Of a stretch of 64,000 nucleotides of DNA, positions 61,679-64,000 are shown one piece after another. Source of the DNA: Streptomyces sp. B21-105 (lineage in GTDB: Bacteria; Actinomycetota; Actinomycetes; Streptomycetales; Streptomycetaceae); the NCBI RefSeq assembly GCF_036898465.1, contig NZ_JARUMJ010000001.1, positions 4,154,001 to 4,218,000 on the forward strand, in the 5' to 3' direction. Within the stretch, counting starts at the first letter, position 1. Each line of letters starts with the position of its first letter. Under the pieces are notes generated by a model that saw nothing but the letters and a program-made list of their open reading frames with translations, made no database searches and was not told where the DNA came from. The position numbers and the translations under genes are program-made.

Positions 61679-63064
61679 TCACGCCGCCGTCGCCAGCTCC
61701 AGGTGTGTTCCGAACTCCCTTACCACCGACTCGTCGCGGAACGGCTCCAGCCGCTGCTGGAGGTCGTCGAGGTACTCCGCGCCCCGGTTGGAACGGAGCG
61801 TCTCCAGCAACTCGACCGCTTTCATGCCGGTGTTGCAGGCCTGTTCGATCTCACGTTGCTGCACCTGCGCGGTGGCGAGGAGCACATAGCCGATCGCACG
61901 CCGACGCGCACGGCCCGGTGGATGCCCGGCCAGGGACTCCTGGGCGCAGCGCGCCGCCGCCTCGGCCTGGCCCAGGTCGCGGTGGCAGTGCGCCAACTCG
62001 TCGGCGAGATAGGCCTCGTCGAAGTGCGTGATCCACACCGGGTCGTCCCCGGCGGACGGGGCGGCGGCGTCCAGCGCGGACACCGCCCTTCCGGCCGCCG
62101 CCTGTGTGCTCCGGACGTCGCCCATCAGGGCGTGTCCGCGGGCCTCCGCGGCGAGGAACATCGCCTCCGCGCGCGGTGTCACCCGCCCCCGCGCACCCTC
62201 CTGCGCCGCCCGCGCCAACTGCGCGATCTCGCGCGGGTTTCCGAGCTGCGCCGCGAGATGGCTCATGGACGCGGCCAGCACGTATCCGCCGTATCCGCGG
62301 TCGCCCGCCGCCTGGGCCAGCCGCAGGGCCTGGATGTAGTAGCGCTGGGCGAGGCCGGGTTGGCCCGTGTCGACGGCCATGTACCCGGCGAGCTCCGTCA
62401 GTCTCGCGACGGCGGCGAAGAGTTCACGGCCCACGGCCTCCCGGTAGGAGCCGGCGAGGAGGCCCGAGACGACGCTGTTGAGGTAGTGCACGACGACCGG
62501 ACGCACATGTCCGCTGCCGTACTGGTGGTCGAGGTCGACCAGCGCCCGCGTCATGGCCTTCACGGCCGCCACGTCGGACAGTCCCACCCGGGGCCCCGCG
62601 GACCGTGCGACCTGCGCGTCGGGTGAGGAGATCAGCCAGTCACGGCTCGGCTCGACGAGCGCCGAGGCGGCCACGGACGAGCCGGACAGGAAGTCCCGCC
62701 GGCCCACGTCGCTGCGCCACAGCTCGCAGACCTGCTCGATGGCCCCCAGCACCGTCGGCGAGAACTGGAGACCCACGCCCGAGGCGAGGTTCTTGCCGTT
62801 GGCCATGCCGATCTCGTCGATCGTGACCGTACGGCCGAGCTTGCGGCCCAGCGCCTCCGCGATGATCGCCGGGGCGCGCCCGCGCGGCTGCTGTCCGCGC
62901 AGCCAGCGCGCCACGGACGTCTTGTCGTAGCGCAGGTCGAGGCCGTGTTCGGCGCCGCACATGTTGACGCGGCGGGCGAGCCCGGCGTTCGAGCACCCCG
63001 CCTCCTGGATGAGCGCCTGCAGCCGTTCGTTCGGCTGCCGCGCGACTAGCGGCCTTGCGGCCAT
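61679..63064 (-). CDS. XRE-family regulator with TPR-like C-terminal region (NsdA-like)
   Basis: A 461-aa protein. N-terminal HTH (LQALIQEAGCSNAGLARRVN, RYDKTSVARWLRG) is followed by the helical repeat region (MTRALVDLDHQYGSGHVRPVVVHYLN, LAQRYYIQALRLAQAAGDRG, AEAAARCAQESLAGHPPGRA) typical of TPR-containing actinobacterial regulators such as NsdA, which represses sporulation and antibiotic synthesis. It probably senses a peptide or protein partner. ATG at 63064 with GGGGG upstream. Convergence with nothing; divergent from the primase-like gene. Confidence 0.85.
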   Translation of the reverse strand: MAARPLVARQPNERLQALIQEAGCSNAGLARRVNMCGAEHGLDLRYDKTSVARWLRGQQPRGRAPAIIAEALGRKLGRTVTIDEIGMANGKNLASGVGLQFSPTVLGAIEQVCELWRSDVGRRDFLSGSSVAASALVEPSRDWLISSPDAQVARSAGPRVGLSDVAAVKAMTRALVDLDHQYGSGHVRPVVVHYLNSVVSGLLAGSYREAVGRELFAAVARLTELAGYMAVDTGQPGLAQRYYIQALRLAQAAGDRGYGGYVLAASMSHLAAQLGNPREIAQLARAAQEGARGRVTPRAEAMFLAAEARGHALMGDVRSTQAAAGRAVSALDAAAPSAGDDPVWITHFDEAYLADELAHCHRDLGQAEAAARCAQESLAGHPPGRARRRAIGYVLLATAQVQQREIEQACNTGMKAVELLETLRSNRGAEYLDDLQQRLEPFRDESVVREFGTHLELATAA

Positions 63065-63406
63065 GGGCACTACCCCCTGTGGCTGCGGTGACCGGGGCGG
63101 CGGGTGCCTGCCCACACACCGGGTTGACGTGTCTTCCACCGAAAAGTTCCGGCCGAGAAGATCAATGCCCCACGGTCGCACCGAAAATGCGAGGCATGAG
63201 CGGATTGCTGATGTTTGCCGGGCAAGACGGGAAATGCCGGGTTACAGGCGGAAGCCGCCCCCCTCACCCTGGTTACCCGCTCCCGCGCCCGTTCCTCCCG
63301 CGCGCCCCCGCCCATGCACCCATGCGCCCCGGACGCGGAATCGATGCTCCTCCCCCGCGCATTCGGGCAGGCGTAACCCCTGGTGACCGCTAGAGTTGTG
63401 TTCATC
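63065..63406. promoter_or_regulatory. Divergent promoter region, XRE-TPR and prim-pol genes
   Basis: A 342-bp gap with no convincing gene; shadow frames only. It holds the promoters of both flanking genes. No repeat recognised. Confidence 0.4.
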
Positions 63407-64000
63407 GTGGAAGAGACCATCGCGGGCGCCGACGCCGCTCAAATCCCGAGGCAGCGCGGGGAATCGCTGCTCGAGACCGCTGTTCGCTACGCCGAGGAAC
63501 GTCATTGGGACGTGTTCCCGGGTGCCTGGCTGGAAGCCGTCGACGGGATGCAGCGCTGCTCCTGCGGCGAAGCGGCCTGCGAGGTTCCCGGCGCGCACCC
63601 CACTCGGCCCGACTGGGCGACACAGGCCACCGGCAGCGCGACCGTCGCGCGCCGGATGTGGCAGAAACAGCCGACCGCCTCGATCCTGCTGCCGACCGGG
63701 CGTACGTTCGACGCGATCTCCGTGCCGGAGACGGCCGGGTTCCTCGCGCTGGCGCGGATGGAGCGGATGGAACTGACCCTCGGTCCGGTCACGTTGACGC
63801 CGGATCGCCGGATGCAGTTCTTCGTGCTGCCGGGCGCCTCGGCGAAGGTGCCTGACCTGGTGCGCAAGCTGGGCTGGTCGCCGGCCGCCCTCGATCTCGT
63901 GACGCTCGGCGAGGGCACGTACGTGGCCGCGCCGCCCACCCGGTTCGGGTCCCGCGGGGCCGTGCAGTGGGCCTGCCGGCCGACCGCCGCGAACCGCTGG
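63407..64000 (+). CDS. Bifunctional DNA primase/polymerase-like protein (runs off the window)
   Basis: 198 codons of a gene continuing past base 64000, open throughout. GTG at 63407 starts ETIAGADAAQIPRQRGESLL, then TAVRYAEERHWDVFPGAWLE and RCSCGEAACEVPGAHPTRPD, the prim-pol N-terminal pattern with a Cys-containing loop and His. It ends RGAVQWACRPTAANRW at the edge. Streptomyces carry several such short prim-pol proteins of uncertain role, thought to fill or repair DNA. Catalytic Asp residues lie around VFPG and PDWAT but cannot be confirmed without the rest. Confidence 0.8.
   Translation, partial: MEETIAGADAAQIPRQRGESLLETAVRYAEERHWDVFPGAWLEAVDGMQRCSCGEAACEVPGAHPTRPDWATQATGSATVARRMWQKQPTASILLPTGRTFDAISVPETAGFLALARMERMELTLGPVTLTPDRRMQFFVLPGASAKVPDLVRKLGWSPAALDLVTLGEGTYVAAPPTRFGSRGAVQWACRPTAANRW

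Noticed and set aside
1..64000. CRISPR arrays, rRNA or tRNA genes
   Set aside because: No regular spacer-repeat structure, no TTCGA T-loop in a cloverleaf context, no rRNA segments were seen by eye.
1..64000. Long open frames opposite real genes as genes (for example 37237-41391 minus and 10613-14332 minus)
   Set aside because: They mirror high-GC genes on the other strand and are typical shadow frames with Arg/Gly/Pro-rich translations.

Overview
This window is high-GC actinobacterial chromosome, almost certainly Streptomyces. Coding third positions are strongly G/C, GTG starts are frequent, and typical Streptomyces families occur (DUF397/XRE pairs, a BldD-like neighbourhood of anti-sigma and STAS proteins, a PQQ-propeller kinase, actinobacterial PurU). 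No rRNA, tRNA or CRISPR array was seen.

Layout. (i) 1-17.7 kb: CoA-thioester catabolism genes (acyl-CoA synthetase, thiolase-like lipid-transfer proteins, DUF35 OB-fold proteins, enoyl-CoA hydratase, acyl-CoA dehydrogenase, DoxX) mixed with housekeeping genes (Ser/Thr kinase, VOC protein, TetR and Lrp regulators, LysE exporter, PdxH, expansin-like protein, GNATs) and a toxin-antitoxin pair whose toxin carries an in-frame stop. (ii) 17.7-33.9 kb: an accessory island of visibly lower GC. It holds an XRE/DUF397-like/ATPase cluster, a group IIC-type intron sitting 8 bp after a terminator hairpin, a 2,094-aa RHS protein with a tiny overlapping membrane-protein gene (candidate immunity gene), and a divergent secreted DNRLRE/FG-GAP protein gene cut by an ISAs1-family element with a clean 10-bp target duplication. 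(iii) 33.9-54.2 kb: a second large block of CoA-ester catabolism: FAD oxidases, an NDP-forming CoA ligase, enoyl-CoA hydratase, flavin reductase, an SDR/ACAD/ADH operon, a cyclase-family hydrolase, an ACAD pair with an amidohydrolase, and an AMP-forming acyl-CoA synthetase. (iv) 54.2-64 kb: conserved core: EF-hand protein, STAS protein, ECF sigma with a zinc anti-sigma/MDMPI fusion, PurU, a conserved small protein, a proline/glutamine-rich membrane protein, an XRE-TPR regulator, and the start of a prim-pol type primase.

The strongest unifying signal is a 15-bp palindrome, CTGACGGNCCGTCAG. It occurs ten times, nearly always in the promoter gap of a CoA-ester catabolism unit and often between divergent units (217, 244, 10602, 17618, 37143, 37167, 40453, 46540, 52514, 52601). 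It looks like the operator of one TetR-like repressor that ties these scattered operons into a single regulon. Gene content (thiolase-like protein with stand-alone DUF35 partner, paired ACADs, amidohydrolase, flavin reductase) resembles steroid/terpenoid or cyclic-acid degradation modules, but the substrate cannot be read from sequence.

Two genes (a deazaflavin nitroreductase and a zinc alcohol dehydrogenase) each carry a one-base frameshift at a CCCGGG run. They are either recent pseudogenes or systematic sequencing errors.
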